Shown here: positions 41,896-41,979 of the stretch, one piece after another | How the letters are laid out: each line of letters starts with the position of its first letter | How positions within the stretch are numbered: position 1 is the stretch's first letter | Assembly (NCBI RefSeq): GCF_002574545.1 | Contig: NZ_NUGT01000007.1 | Span: 71,660 to 113,638 of the forward strand | DNA length: 41,979 nucleotides | Direction of reading: 5' to 3' | DNA from: Bacillus sp. AFS055030 | Lineage (GTDB): Bacteria > Bacillota > Bacilli > Bacillales > Bacillaceae_G | Notes under the pieces: model-generated | The model's input: only the letters and a program-made list of their open reading frames with translations | Told to the model about the DNA's origin: nothing | Databases searched by the model: none | Made by a program: the position numbers and the translations under genes

Positions 41896-41950
41896 AAAAA
41901 ACACCTCTTATGAAATATAGTTTAACTATACGACATAAAAGGTGTTTTTT
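41896..41950. repeat. Nested palindromes at the orfA promoter end of the IS
   Basis: An extra copy of the terminal-repeat inner box AAAAAACACCT lies at 41896-41905 and is inverted relative to the right terminal copy (41940-41950). Between them is the perfect palindrome TATAGTT-T-AACTATA (41916-41930). The region covers the expected orfA promoter and leader. Confidence 0.55.
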
Positions 41951-41974
41951 CTTGTGTCCCACTTAGAGGGTTCA
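41940..41974 (-). repeat. Right terminal inverted repeat of the IS
   Basis: Read on the minus strand it begins TGAACCC and ends AGAAAAAACACCT, matching the left end at 27 of 35 positions. The last five bases of the window (CTCTA) lie beyond it, so a direct target duplication cannot be tested properly. Confidence 0.8.
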
Positions 41975-41979
41975 CTCTA

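Larger units (their letters stand above)
40700..41974 (-). mobile_element. IS3-family (IS150-like) insertion sequence
   Basis: About 1.27 kb is bounded by related 35-bp inverted ends beginning TGAACCC and ending AGAAAAAACACCT (27 of 35 positions match by eye). It contains orfA and orfB on the minus strand with a -1 frameshift signal between them. The ends may reach a few bases further (both read TAG then two bases before TGAACCC), but the window stops at 41979, so the right boundary and any target duplication cannot be fixed. It lies 62 bp downstream of the Ig-like gene, which it does not interrupt. orfA is frameshifted, so this copy is probably inactive. Confidence 0.85.

Noticed and set aside
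40695-41979. Target-site duplication flanking the IS
   Set aside because: The left flank (TAGTC) and the five bases right of the repeat (CTCTA) do not match, and the window ends too soon to move the boundary.

Overview
The window is low-GC, Gram-positive DNA of a Bacillaceae type. The evidence is strong GGAGG-type ribosome binding sites, frequent TTG and GTG starts, T-rich intrinsic terminators, and families typical of Bacillus relatives: a BceRSAB bacitracin module, SipW with a TasA/camelysin protein, YesM/YesN-type regulation, MurQ-MurP and a thermolysin-like protease. The species cannot be fixed from the sequence alone. No rRNA, tRNA or CRISPR array was seen.

Layout: (1) 1-7.2 kb: an O-antigen-ligase-like membrane protein (-), a two-gene MurNAc recycling operon murQ-murP (+), a Gfo/Idh/MocA oxidoreductase (-) and an acyl-CoA synthetase (+) behind a cre-like site. 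(2) 7.4-20.6 kb: a complete xylo-oligosaccharide locus, all on +. It holds a YesM-type sensor kinase and YesN-type regulator, an ABC binding lipoprotein, two permeases, a YesL-like protein, an aldose epimerase, xylose isomerase, xylulokinase, an aldo/keto reductase and a GH43 beta-xylosidase. The importer has no ATPase gene here, so it probably borrows a shared MsmX-like ATPase. (3) 20.6-20.97 kb: a gene-free stretch with two unexplained inverted-repeat structures. (4) 21-26.3 kb: an M4 protease (-) divergent from a tapA-sipW-tasA-like operon (DUF4047-like protein, SipW, CalY/TasA), followed by an XRE-TPR regulator that resembles peptide-sensing RRNPP proteins. (5) 26.5-31.7 kb: a DHA2 drug exporter (-) divergent from a TetR regulator (+), with a perfect 20-bp palindrome in the exporter leader; then cstA-ybdD. 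(6) 31.8-37.0 kb, all on -: a YdeI/OmpD-associated-domain protein and the bceR-bceS / bceA-bceB detoxification module. (7) 37.5-40.6 kb: a secreted 1033-residue protein made of about eleven bacterial Ig-like domains. (8) 40.7 kb to the end: an IS3-family (IS150-like) insertion sequence whose orfA is frameshifted.

The xylan locus forms a plausible complete path: YesM/YesN sense an external sugar, the ABC importer brings in xylo-oligosaccharides, the GH43 enzyme releases xylose, the epimerase equilibrates the anomers, and XylA and XylB deliver xylulose 5-phosphate.

The most notable points are the apparent ATC start of the YesM-type kinase under a near-perfect Shine-Dalgarno sequence, paired RpiR-like operators at murQ with no local regulator, an orphan structured element at 20.67-20.75 kb, a TapA-position protein with a TasA-like N-terminus, and the frameshift in the IS orfA.
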